Shown in pieces: positions 34,201 to 40,749 of a DNA stretch of 43,712 bases; positions within the stretch are counted from its first letter, which is position 1, and each line of letters begins with the position of its first letter. Location: the NCBI GenBank assembly GCA_913774715.1, contig CAJYHS010000025.1:1-43712 (forward strand), in the 5' to 3' direction. Made by a program: the position numbers and the translations under genes. The stretch comes from an uncultured Siphonobacter sp. GTDB taxonomy: Bacteria > Bacteroidota > Bacteroidia > Cytophagales > Spirosomataceae. Under the pieces are notes generated by a model. The model was not told the DNA's origin, did no database searches, and saw nothing but the letters and a program-made list of their open reading frames with translations.

Positions 34201-34391
34201 CTGATGCGATACTTCCCATCGGCATCGGTGGTAGCTCCCCGGCTGGTTCCCTTAACGCTAACGCTAACGCCTGGAACGGTACTTCCATCATCAGAAGTAG
34301 TAACAACTCCGGTCACTACCCGATCCTGTCCATACGCAGTTACTGAAACTGCCAGAAACAGCATGTTTAGAAAGAGTATTAATCTCTTCAT
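31218..34391 (-). CDS. SusC/RagA TonB-linked outer membrane transporter 2
   Basis: Protein of 1057 aa with the standard order: signal peptide (to about residue 21, AYGQ), carboxypeptidase-like domain (RVVTGVVTTSDDGSTVPGVS), linker SELSEVVVIGYGTQSKRDATGSIGSV (the usual SusC motif), plug (GRTPGVQITVPSG, FRIRGTNSISLSSYPLIIVDGVP, IDVAKDAAATAIYGSRAANGV), and a long barrel ending SRTFTFGIKAGF. It works with the downstream SusD-type lipoprotein. Its Ig domain is close to that of transporter 1, while its plug linker (VIGYGTQ against VTAQGIERD) is of a different type. It has its own promoter and a leader of about 243 nt. Confidence 0.96.
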   Translation of the reverse strand: MKRLILFLNMLFLAVSVTAYGQDRVVTGVVTTSDDGSTVPGVSVSVKGTSRGATTDADGKYRISVPSGNVVLVFSSIGFQKQEIEVASKSVIDVRLINDSSELSEVVVIGYGTQSKRDATGSIGSVSGAKIAQMPNQSFESGLAGRTPGVQITVPSGVLNAPPVFRIRGTNSISLSSYPLIIVDGVPTFTGNYSAGNASSNPLASINPNDIESIDVAKDAAATAIYGSRAANGVVFITTKRGKSGKVRVSYDGWAGVSNTYRLPEMLNAQEYLTFKRMAIANNPNASTTTLTQTNDANGNPIDTKWQDQVYRQGISHSHNLNVSGGSENTNYYFSTGYTNQQGVIRKNDFERLNALFNVDSKLTKAVTVGGKISYSNEKNLAATSSGSLNGEAFNTGGLGRLAIVLPPILAPYNNDGSLNINRDNAAIGSSNNMSITNISYYNPTALLALNRSNSEVSHIQSNAYIQVVPFKGLTLKSTYGIDYLLVDNDIFQSPLTGDGYATKGNASGVFRKEKTWLWTNTAQYDRNFGGAHNFSLLIGQEQQRNTSRGFGLNRQSISDNAYTELQAGWANNNYTNLVYGENYLLSGFGRLNYNYKEKYYLSGNLRQDEYSALGVKKGTFWGASAGWEITQENFWKNAKLDNIFSSFKVRGSYGKVGNIGGIGDYTPYSTYGSGLYGGSATLAFSSVGNPNLKWETSTKSDVGINFGILNDRITGEVAYYKNNVNNLILYVAQAPSAGLPSNPPQNIGAMYNQGLELALNARVINTNNFQWTSNFNITFNKNEVTALAPGMDVLQTGTAGLETVNQTAPGYSIGNLWVVRTGGVDPATGKRIFINSQGTKVYYQYYAPSGQYNYSTTPDGLTRYVSPSGGTSITQAADAVMYANVNPKQYGGWDNNFKFKNFDLGVMLTYQLGFNVYYGTNSGLHDQRWWNNARDVLTEAWMKEGDTDKKYAKPVFNDNVSNGSSMPLDMNVFKGDFVKLRNVTLGYTLPSSLLTKVKMNSLRVYVSGQNLAVLTKYPGPDPEVSSNGFSSTSGQGVDRNTVGNSRTFTFGIKAGF

Positions 34392-34403
34392 TTTTTAAAA
34401 GAA

Positions 34404-34425
34404 TTGGTTAAGAATTAAAAATTGG
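34404..34425 (-). promoter_or_regulatory. Shared leader motif near susC-2 start
   Basis: Copy of the susC-1 leader motif, 12 nt upstream of the ATG: ATTCTTAACCAA on the mRNA strand (34404-34415) with CCAATTT on its 5' side. Confidence 0.6.
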
Positions 34426-34495
34426 AATCAGGATATATGTTTATAGAAGAAAAAGGGACAACCACAGAATACCCTGACAAAAGGATATGCGGGAA

Positions 34496-34516
34496 CATCA
34501 ACCCAGTGGGTTGATG
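34496..34516 (-). promoter_or_regulatory. Strong hairpin in susC-2 leader RNA
   Basis: Perfect 9-bp stem CATCAACCC/GGGTTGATG around an AGT triloop, in the middle of the leader. No T-run follows on either strand, so it is not a simple terminator. Confidence 0.6.
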
Positions 34517-34595
34517 GTAATGCCTTAAAATAGATGACTAATTAAATTGGAAGAGGAGGAGAAAATTTGCCCAAAGTAAGCGTAGACTTATACAT

Positions 34596-34628
34596 AATAT
34601 TGATGAAGTTTTAGTTAAGGGAATATTA
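34596..34628 (-). promoter_or_regulatory. Stem displaying shared 12-mer in susC-2 leader
   Basis: TAATATT (34596-34602) pairs with AATATTA (34622-34628), near the 5' end of the transcript. ATTGATGAAGTT (34599-34610), identical to the susC-1 leader, lies mainly in the loop. Confidence 0.5.
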
Positions 34629-34638
34629 CAATAGGTCA

Positions 34639-34669
34639 CAAAAGTATTTAGAATATTTTTATAAGCAAA
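34639..34669 (-). promoter_or_regulatory. Promoter of SusCD operon 2
   Basis: Minus strand: -33 TTTG (34666-34669), 19-bp spacer, -7 TACTTTTG (34639-34646). This is a full consensus match with the same -7 octamer as susC-1. Confidence 0.75.
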
Positions 34670-34703
34670 TAGAATGTAAACTTTTAACAAAATTCCCGTA
34701 TAC

Positions 34704-34733
34704 TCTATAAGTTTAGATGATGAATCTATAAGT
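34704..34733. promoter_or_regulatory. Direct repeat upstream of susC-2 promoter
   Basis: TCTATAAGT occurs at 34704-34712 and 34725-34733, 21 bp apart (two helical turns), about 35 bp upstream of the -33 box. Two 9-bp repeats with a 12-bp spacer is the usual geometry of LytTR-type binding sites. The rest of 34670-34851 is AT-rich with no gene seen. Confidence 0.45.
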
Positions 34734-34851
34734 ATATCCTCTGAATTGACATTTTTGACGGAATATGATTTTGTCTTTATAATACAATTTGTTTCAGGTA
34801 CCTGAATGACATCCTATAAATAGTCCTATTTTGGGTAAGGATAGAATATAA

Positions 34852-35655
34852 TTAATTTGACTTCCGGTAATTTCGAATAAATCTCCAGAGTAAACCGGGG
34901 GCGAATCTTTTTAAGTAAGCTCCAGCCACTTCCGTAAAGCCTCCAATCCATACTTCTCTTTTACCTTTTTGAACTGCCTTAATGATAGCTCGGGCACAAG
35001 CTTCGGCCGAAAGGCCCTTTGATTGATGTGTATCTGATTGATTATGAGCTTCGCCCCTGGAATTAAGTGCGTTGAGAGAAAGGGATGTTTGAATATATCC
35101 CGGACAAATAAGGGTTACCCATAAGCCTTGCTTCCATACCTCCGCCCGAAGAGCGTCGAAGAAACCCCGTATAGCAAATTTAGAAGCCGCATAAGCTGTT
35201 CGCTCGGGAGTAGCTACGTAGCCAGCCAGACTACAAATAGGAACGATGATCCCACTACGTTGCCGGAGCATACTGGGGAGTATGGCTTTGGTAAGAGCAA
35301 CAACGCCAAAATAATTGACTTCCATCAAACGGCGATCAATGTCAAGGGAACTTTCCAGAGCCGAGCCCCGCTGACTGATACCGGCATTCTGAATCAGAAT
35401 ATCAATACGGCCGAAGGTTTGCAAAACGGTGCGAATGGCTTCAGGGAAAGCATCAATAGCAGTAAGGTCGAGTGGAAGAATTAAAATATTTTCGGGTAAA
35501 CCAGGTAACTCTTTTTTGACGCGGACCAGCTCCGTTTCCCGTCGGGCTGAAAGTACCAGCCGACAACCTTCTCGGGCCAGAACATGAGCCAGAGCCTCTC
35601 CTATTCCGGATGAAGCTCCTGTGATCCAGACTACTTTATTATGATAGAAGGCCAT
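34852..35655 (-). CDS. SDR-family oxidoreductase
   Basis: Classical short-chain dehydrogenase/reductase of 267 aa. NAD(P)-binding motif TGASSGIGE (12-20), NAG motif in IQNAGIS (about 91-97), catalytic Ser in ICSLAGY and Tyr/Lys in YAASK (about 154-158). After the Rossmann core it has a C-terminal extension (EVAGAYLKRFAPGLLWRFIRNYRKS) that is basic and could contact the membrane, as in DHRS7-like reductases. Substrate unknown. It is a single leftward gene between the LytTR pair and the susC-2 control region; no terminator was seen after it. Confidence 0.88.
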   Translation of the reverse strand: MAFYHNKVVWITGASSGIGEALAHVLAREGCRLVLSARRETELVRVKKELPGLPENILILPLDLTAIDAFPEAIRTVLQTFGRIDILIQNAGISQRGSALESSLDIDRRLMEVNYFGVVALTKAILPSMLRQRSGIIVPICSLAGYVATPERTAYAASKFAIRGFFDALRAEVWKQGLWVTLICPGYIQTSLSLNALNSRGEAHNQSDTHQSKGLSAEACARAIIKAVQKGKREVWIGGFTEVAGAYLKRFAPGLLWRFIRNYRKSN

Positions 35656-35699
35656 ACCAGCGAACCATGATTATGGTCGCAAAGTAAGCAGCTGGGCCT

Positions 35700-35736
35700 G
35701 AAAATAAAGAACCGTCGCTTCAATGAAACGACGGTT
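35700..35736 (-). terminator. Possible terminator of LytS/LytTR operon
   Basis: An 8-bp stem AACCGTCG/CGACGGTT (35710-35717 with 35729-35736), extended by TTCA/TGAA inside, followed by a T-rich run on the minus strand. It lies about 250 bp after the response regulator stop. Confidence 0.55.
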
Positions 35737-35982
35737 GCTCTCACCCCAAAACTTAAACTACCCACAAGGGGATTTCTTAATATCTAGTCGCCGTAGCGAT
35801 TAATTTTCTATGGTAATCAAAGAAATAGACGATTCAAAAAGGACTATTCGCTGAAGTAGTCCGCAGAACTTTTAATCAAATAACCCAAAAGATATTTTTC
35901 TTCTTTCTGGAAATATACTCCCTTTGATTTTTTGCCGATCATACCGATTAAAAGCGAGATAAGATGGGATTAAATCCTAAAG
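35737..35982. other. Intergenic region between terminator and LytTR regulator
   Basis: Part of the 327-bp gap between the SDR gene and the regulator gene. It is AT-rich; no ORF, repeat or promoter is recognised. Confidence 0.4.
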
Positions 35983-36717
35983 CTATTCTACTTTTCCGGC
36001 ATTAATGGCTTTGAATAAGGCTTCTCCGTAGGATTCACTGATAGGAATATGCACTTGTCCAATTTTAATGCGGAGGTTGCGAATGGATTCAATTTTATCA
36101 AAAGCAATGATGAATGATTTATGTACCCGTAAGAAAGGCCCACTGGGGAGCTTCTCTTCCATGGCCTTCATCGTCAATCGAGTAATGACCGGACGAGTCT
36201 GCCCTTCGAGGTAGATCTTGACGTAATCCTTTAATCCTTCTACGTACAGGATTTCGGAGATACGAATTTTTACCAATGAATAGTCGGCATTAACAAATAG
36301 ATATTCCTGAGGTACAGCGGGTATTTCGGGTGTAGTTACTGGAGTAACTTCCTGATTTTTAAGGTTATGCAATTCGTAAGCTTTATTGACAGCCTTAAGA
36401 AAACGCTCGAAAGAAACGGGTTTGAGCAGGTAATCAATCACGTCCAGATTGAAGCCTTCGAGAGCGAACTCCTCATAGGCCGTTACGAAGATCACCATGG
36501 GAGAATTTTTCAGGCTTTGTACAAACTGCACACCACTAATTCCCGGCATTTGAATATCCAAAAACAGTAAATCAATCTGCTGTTGTTGCATGACTTCCTG
36601 GGCTTCAAACGCATTTTTACAACGTTTAACCAGATTCAGGAAAGGAACTTTGCGAATGTTATCTTCTAATAAATCAAGTGCTAACGATTCATCGTCAACG
36701 GCCAGACAATTGATCAT
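35983..36717 (-). CDS. LytTR-family response regulator
   Basis: Protein of 244 aa. N-terminal receiver domain with acidic pocket (VDDES, 7-11), phospho-acceptor Asp54 in FLDIQMPG, Thr in VTAYEEFA and Lys in DYLLKPVSF. The C-terminal half (about 140-240) is a LytTR DNA-binding domain: YLFVNADYSLVKIRISEILYVEGLKDYVKIYL, MEEKLPSGPFLRVHKSFII. It would be phosphorylated by the adjacent LytS-type kinase, whose gene precedes it by 57 bp. LytTR regulators bind paired 9-10 bp direct repeats, which makes the repeat upstream of susC-2 a candidate target. Confidence 0.95.
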   Translation of the reverse strand: MINCLAVDDESLALDLLEDNIRKVPFLNLVKRCKNAFEAQEVMQQQQIDLLFLDIQMPGISGVQFVQSLKNSPMVIFVTAYEEFALEGFNLDVIDYLLKPVSFERFLKAVNKAYELHNLKNQEVTPVTTPEIPAVPQEYLFVNADYSLVKIRISEILYVEGLKDYVKIYLEGQTRPVITRLTMKAMEEKLPSGPFLRVHKSFIIAFDKIESIRNLRIKIGQVHIPISESYGEALFKAINAGKVE

Positions 36718-36774
36718 AATTTCAGTCGTTTTGGGTAATAATCGGATTAATCTATACTTTAAAAATTACGGATA

Positions 36775-37857
36775 TTATCCGTTAATAGCTTCCGTCAGTG
36801 AACGATCTTTCAGCGGATGATCGCCGTTAAAATGCAGGGAAAGTTGAACTTCGTACCAATCTTCGGTCTCACTAATAGTTAGTTCGTGCGATTCAGGGTA
36901 CAACAGACTTAACCGACGCTGAACGTTGGGTAACCCAATGCCTGAACTACTGTCTTTCACCTCTTTAAAACGGCGATTTACTTTGTTCCTTACCCTAAAA
37001 ATGAGTGTATTCCCCTGAGCTTGCAATAAAATTTCAATAATGGGATCAATAATAATCCCTACTCCGTGCTTGAAGGCATTTTCCACAAATGGAATCAAAA
37101 GCATGGGTTCAATGAGCTGATGAGCGAGTTTGTTGTCCGCTTCGAAGTTAATCTGAACGTCATTTCCAAACCTAATTCGCTGTAAATCAATGTAGTTATT
37201 TAGGTATTTGATTTCTTTCTCCAGGGAAACGCGTGAGCCATTAGACTCGTAAAGCATATACCGCATCAAATCCGAAAGCTGAATAACCACGGGTTCCACC
37301 ATGTCTGATTTCTTCCGGGAAAGCGAAACAATACTATTCAGAACATTGAACATGAAGTGCGGACTGATTTGGGATCTCAGGAAGCTTAACTCGGATTTAA
37401 GCTGCTCATTTTCCAGATCTTTGCGTTGCTGTTCATCCGCGAGGTAATCGCTCAATAAGCGGTACGTTGTACTAACGGCAAGGATGAAAAAAACGGGGAA
37501 AAGCGTATAGATCGTAATACGTGCCGAGGGTAACTCGGGAAAGAAAACGTAGTTTCGTAAGCTCAGATTGATGGAAAGGACGGCCGTCATCGACAGCAGA
37601 ATGTAAGCTACGTAAAACCAAACTCCCTGACGTTTTAATACTCTGGGAATTAGTATGTTAGCATTTACATAAAACAAGGGAATGGTTAACATATTCAGCA
37701 AAATGACTACCTCATCGGGTACTTTTACGCGAGGCGTACCCGGGGGATTCTGAGGTGATCTAAGCAGAAATGGCAGGGACAGAAAAAATGCCCAGAAAGC
37801 CAAGTGCATTAGACCAGTCAGGCTTTGACTGAATTTTTTAAGTTTCAATTCTCGCAC
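36775..37857 (-). CDS. LytS-type sensor histidine kinase
   Basis: Protein of 360 aa, four membrane segments (about 17-33, 48-70, 79-100, 113-134), a coiled-coil linker (LADEQQRKDLENEQLKSELSFL), then a His_kinase domain with LRSQISPHFMFNVLNSI (phospho-acceptor His167) and an ATPase N-box FVENAFKHGV, and GIGLPNVQRRL. No extracellular sensor domain is present, so it probably senses something within the membrane or through partners. The start is GTG at 37857; no ATG fits before the first membrane segment. It forms a two-component system with the LytTR regulator. Confidence 0.92.
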   Translation of the reverse strand: MRELKLKKFSQSLTGLMHLAFWAFFLSLPFLLRSPQNPPGTPRVKVPDEVVILLNMLTIPLFYVNANILIPRVLKRQGVWFYVAYILLSMTAVLSINLSLRNYVFFPELPSARITIYTLFPVFFILAVSTTYRLLSDYLADEQQRKDLENEQLKSELSFLRSQISPHFMFNVLNSIVSLSRKKSDMVEPVVIQLSDLMRYMLYESNGSRVSLEKEIKYLNNYIDLQRIRFGNDVQINFEADNKLAHQLIEPMLLIPFVENAFKHGVGIIIDPIIEILLQAQGNTLIFRVRNKVNRRFKEVKDSSSGIGLPNVQRRLSLLYPESHELTISETEDWYEVQLSLHFNGDHPLKDRSLTEAING

Positions 37858-37981
37858 AAGTGGTCCGTGTGTTGTTCTACAACTAAAGTAGTTAAGGGTA
37901 AAAATTTAAAAATTTCAATGCGTCGAACCTCCTGATTACCGGGATAAAGCTTCCATTTCGAGCGATATTTAAAGGCGTACT

Positions 37982-39358
37982 TCAAGCCAGGGGGAGGCGA
38001 AGTGTGAAGGTACTACCTTTATGAAGCTCACTTTGAACGGAAATGGAGCCGTCGTGCCACTCTGCGATGCGTTGACTAACGGCTAATCCGATGCCGTAAC
38101 CAGTGTAGCGAATGGCGTTATTACCCCGGAAAAAGGCCCCGAAAATTCGTTCCTGATCTTTAGGAGCAATGCCAATACCCTGATCGGTGACGTGAACATA
38201 GCAATCAGATTGTTTTCTTTCAATAGATATGTAGACCGGCAGCCCATCGGAATATTTGCAGGCATTATCCATCAGATTAGTCAACAGTGTTTTCAGCAGG
38301 GACTCATCTCCAGTTACCTGCACATCAGGGAGTTTCATCTCAAAAATAGCTGGATCGAAACGAATGGTATTGGGTTTTTGAGCCGAGCCCATGTGGGATT
38401 GAATGTCGAGTAATAAATCAACGATCGATAAAGTATTTCGTTTCAGAACTTTATCGAGAGGCCGGGCTAGCTGTAGTAGACCATTGGTAAGACCGATGAG
38501 GCGTTGGGTATCCTGAAATAAATCCCGTAAAATATCCCGGTATTCTTCTGCGGATAAAGTTGTTTCTTCCAGCCCAGACTGAATATCCGTTTTCATAGCC
38601 GTCAAAGGCGTTCGCAGCTCATGGGACGCATGAGAAACAAAACTTTTTTGCTGCTCAAAGGACATATCGAGTCGGTTCAGCATTTGATTAAAGTTGCTGG
38701 CCAGCTGAGCAATTTCGTCCTTGCCATTTCCTTCCGAAAGCCGCTCTTTCAGGTTTTGAGCCGTAATGAGCTGGATTTTCTCATTGATAGTAATGACCGG
38801 TCTTAAAAAGTAAGCGGATAACCAGCCACTAGCCAGTACAGTGAGTCCTACGCCTACCACCCAGCAAATGATGAGTGTATGACGGAGGTTGCGAAGCTTA
38901 TATTTCCCAAACCGATCGTAAGCTGAAGCCAGAACTACATATTCTCCTTTCGAGCTGTCTATTTTAGAAGGAAAGGCCAGACCGATCTGATCATAGACTC
39001 CTTCGGTATATTCAACAATTTTTTCTTTCCGAACTTCAGCGATTAGATTGCGGCTATACTTAAAGGGTCGGTCGTCAACGCTGGAATAAACAAGCTTGTT
39101 CCTCGGGTCAAAAACCAGAACAAGTTCGCTGTCTAGGGAAGTTAATGAATTCTGATCAATAATTTTAAGTAACTCATTAGTAATCTCTTTGACGTCAATT
39201 AGGTAACGAGCGGTGGTGCGGGCCTTGTTTTCCAAACGTCCGAGAAAAATCTCATCGCGATGGCGGGAAGAATCTTCATAAATAACGTATGAAAACAGCG
39301 TTAACAGTCCCGCAACGATGAGTGTAAAGAGCAGAGCAAGCTTATAGCGAATTCGCAT
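37982..39358 (-). CDS. HisKA-type sensor histidine kinase
   Basis: Protein of 458 aa: first membrane segment (7-27), ~130-residue periplasmic sensor region, second membrane segment (160-184), HAMP domain (185-235), HisKA with SHASHELRTPL (His246), and HATPase with NLMDNACKYSDG (N-box), DQGIGIAPKDQ (G1) and GYGIGLAVSQRIAEWH (G2). This is the classic architecture of heavy-metal or stress sensors; no known sensor motif is recognised in the periplasmic part. It lies 15 bp after its regulator gene. Confidence 0.94.
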   Translation of the reverse strand: MRIRYKLALLFTLIVAGLLTLFSYVIYEDSSRHRDEIFLGRLENKARTTARYLIDVKEITNELLKIIDQNSLTSLDSELVLVFDPRNKLVYSSVDDRPFKYSRNLIAEVRKEKIVEYTEGVYDQIGLAFPSKIDSSKGEYVVLASAYDRFGKYKLRNLRHTLIICWVVGVGLTVLASGWLSAYFLRPVITINEKIQLITAQNLKERLSEGNGKDEIAQLASNFNQMLNRLDMSFEQQKSFVSHASHELRTPLTAMKTDIQSGLEETTLSAEEYRDILRDLFQDTQRLIGLTNGLLQLARPLDKVLKRNTLSIVDLLLDIQSHMGSAQKPNTIRFDPAIFEMKLPDVQVTGDESLLKTLLTNLMDNACKYSDGLPVYISIERKQSDCYVHVTDQGIGIAPKDQERIFGAFFRGNNAIRYTGYGIGLAVSQRIAEWHDGSISVQSELHKGSTFTLRLPLA

Positions 39359-39373
39359 GAATCAAAAAATGAC

Positions 39374-40069
39374 TTAATGTTCAGGTCGTAAGACATAGCC
39401 CTGACCCGCCTTGGTCTGAATCAGTTTGGGCTCGAAATTGCGGTCTACCTTTTTGCGGAGGTAAGCAATATACACCTCCACGATATTAGTGCCGGGATCA
39501 AAATTCAGGCCCCATACTTCTTTTAAAAGTTCGGCTTTGGTTACCAGCCGGTTCTGATGTAACAATAAATATTCGAGCAGGGCGTATTCCTTGGCGGTCA
39601 ACTCCAGCTTATCTCCATCTCTGGTGACGGTTTTATTGAGTAAATTCATTTCCAGATTAGCCATACGAAGCTTCGTCTGGGTTTGCGATTCTTCGATGAA
39701 CTCATTTCGCCGCAGTAATGCCTGCATACGGGCGTGTAACTCCCGAATGTCAAAAGGTTTTGCCAGGTAATCGTCCGTTCCCTGTTCAAATCCTTTGAGA
39801 CGGTCTTCGGTATCGTCCAGAGCGGTTAGCATCAAAATGGGTAGACGCGGTTTCTGGCGACGAAGTTCGCCACAGATGGCATAACCATCCAGTCCGGGTA
39901 AGACTACATCCAGAATGACCAGATCATAATTCGACTCCAGAGCTTTTTGTAAACCAGCGGTTCCGTCAAAGACGGGAGAAACCTCATACCCTTTTCGACC
40001 CAGGGTTCGGGAAATGCTCTCAGATAACCGCTGATCGTCTTCAACCAATAAAATTTGCTTTGCCTGCAT
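39374..40069 (-). CDS. OmpR-family response regulator
   Basis: Protein of 231 aa. Receiver domain with VEDD (9-12), phospho-acceptor Asp54 in ILDVVLPG, TALDD and Lys in YLAKPFD, then a winged-helix Trans_reg_C domain (LELTAKEYALLEYLLLHQNRLVTKAELLKEVW, ending VYIAYLRKKVDRNFEPKLIQTKAGQGYVLR). Start chosen at the ATG at 40069 (MQAKQILLVEDD); the longer frame begins at TTG. It is the first gene of a pair with the HisKA kinase and is divergent from rnpA. Confidence 0.96.
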   Translation of the reverse strand: MQAKQILLVEDDQRLSESISRTLGRKGYEVSPVFDGTAGLQKALESNYDLVILDVVLPGLDGYAICGELRRQKPRLPILMLTALDDTEDRLKGFEQGTDDYLAKPFDIRELHARMQALLRRNEFIEESQTQTKLRMANLEMNLLNKTVTRDGDKLELTAKEYALLEYLLLHQNRLVTKAELLKEVWGLNFDPGTNIVEVYIAYLRKKVDRNFEPKLIQTKAGQGYVLRPEH

Positions 40070-40205
40070 ATCGTTCAACTACTTGGAATGCTACTTTAAT
40101 GTAATAAAGGTACGTCAATAAAAGCTACGGAATGACGAATGAAAGTCAGTTTAGACCCTTAAGGTCTGAAAAGATCAACGGAAATCATCAGGTCAGTGTA
40201 ATTTG

Positions 40206-40213
40206 TATCTTTG
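40206..40213 (+). promoter_or_regulatory. -7 box of rnpA
   Basis: TATCTTTG matches TAnnTTTG, 28 bp before the ATG at 40242. The predicted start lies downstream of the in-frame TTG at 40203, supporting the ATG. No clear -33. Confidence 0.55.
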
Positions 40214-40241
40214 CGACCCATTTCTTATTTATTTAGCGTTT

Positions 40242-40646
40242 ATGGATCAGCGGTTACGAAAAACGGAGCGATTGAAGAGTAAAAAAGCGATTGATCAACT
40301 ATTTGCCCGCGACGGCAAGGGCATAACGGCTTTGTTTAGTTATCCACTTAAAGTAAACGCCGGAGCTTATACTTCAGAAGCCTTACCTCGGTTATTAGTC
40401 TCTGTTTCTAAACGTAATTTTAAAAAAGCCGTTGATCGGAATCTGATCAAGCGACGCCTGCGGGAAGCCTACCGTTTGAATAAAGGCATACTGCTTGGAA
40501 ACGGAGAGTGGCCCACCAGCATTGCGTTTGTCTACGTAGCCAAGGATATTTTACCTTTTGCCGACATTGAAAAGAAGATGAAGTTTGTTCTCAAACAACT
40601 GAACAAAGCTGGAAAGTCCGTTTCAACTCCGGCTGAAAAAGAATGA
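40242..40646 (+). CDS. rnpA: Ribonuclease P protein component
   Basis: Protein of 134 aa, the basic protein subunit of RNase P that matures tRNA 5' ends. It shows the family start RLRKTERLKSKKAIDQLF and the conserved RNA-binding motif RNLIKRRLREAYR (66-78). It begins at the ATG at 40242. rpmH, which precedes rnpA in most bacteria, is not upstream here; instead a two-component pair diverges. It is followed after about 100 bp by the S41 protease gene on the same strand. Confidence 0.95.
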   Translation: MDQRLRKTERLKSKKAIDQLFARDGKGITALFSYPLKVNAGAYTSEALPRLLVSVSKRNFKKAVDRNLIKRRLREAYRLNKGILLGNGEWPTSIAFVYVAKDILPFADIEKKMKFVLKQLNKAGKSVSTPAEKE

Positions 40647-40749
40647 AACGCAGGTCTAAGGCTAGAAAACTCCTCTTGCCATAACCTAAAATTGAAATTT
40701 TTCCTCTAAATTGTTCTGCAATAGCGTAAACTAAGCCAGCCGTAAATCC

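Noticed and set aside
23947-34391. Polysaccharide utilisation locus
   Set aside because: Apart from the SusC/SusD genes there is no glycoside hydrolase, polysaccharide lyase or sulfatase, and no FecI/FecR-type regulators, so the label would exceed the evidence.
29046-34669. Known riboswitch in the SusC leaders
   Set aside because: No consensus of TPP, cobalamin, FMN or SAM riboswitch classes could be matched; the structures are reported only as unexplained.
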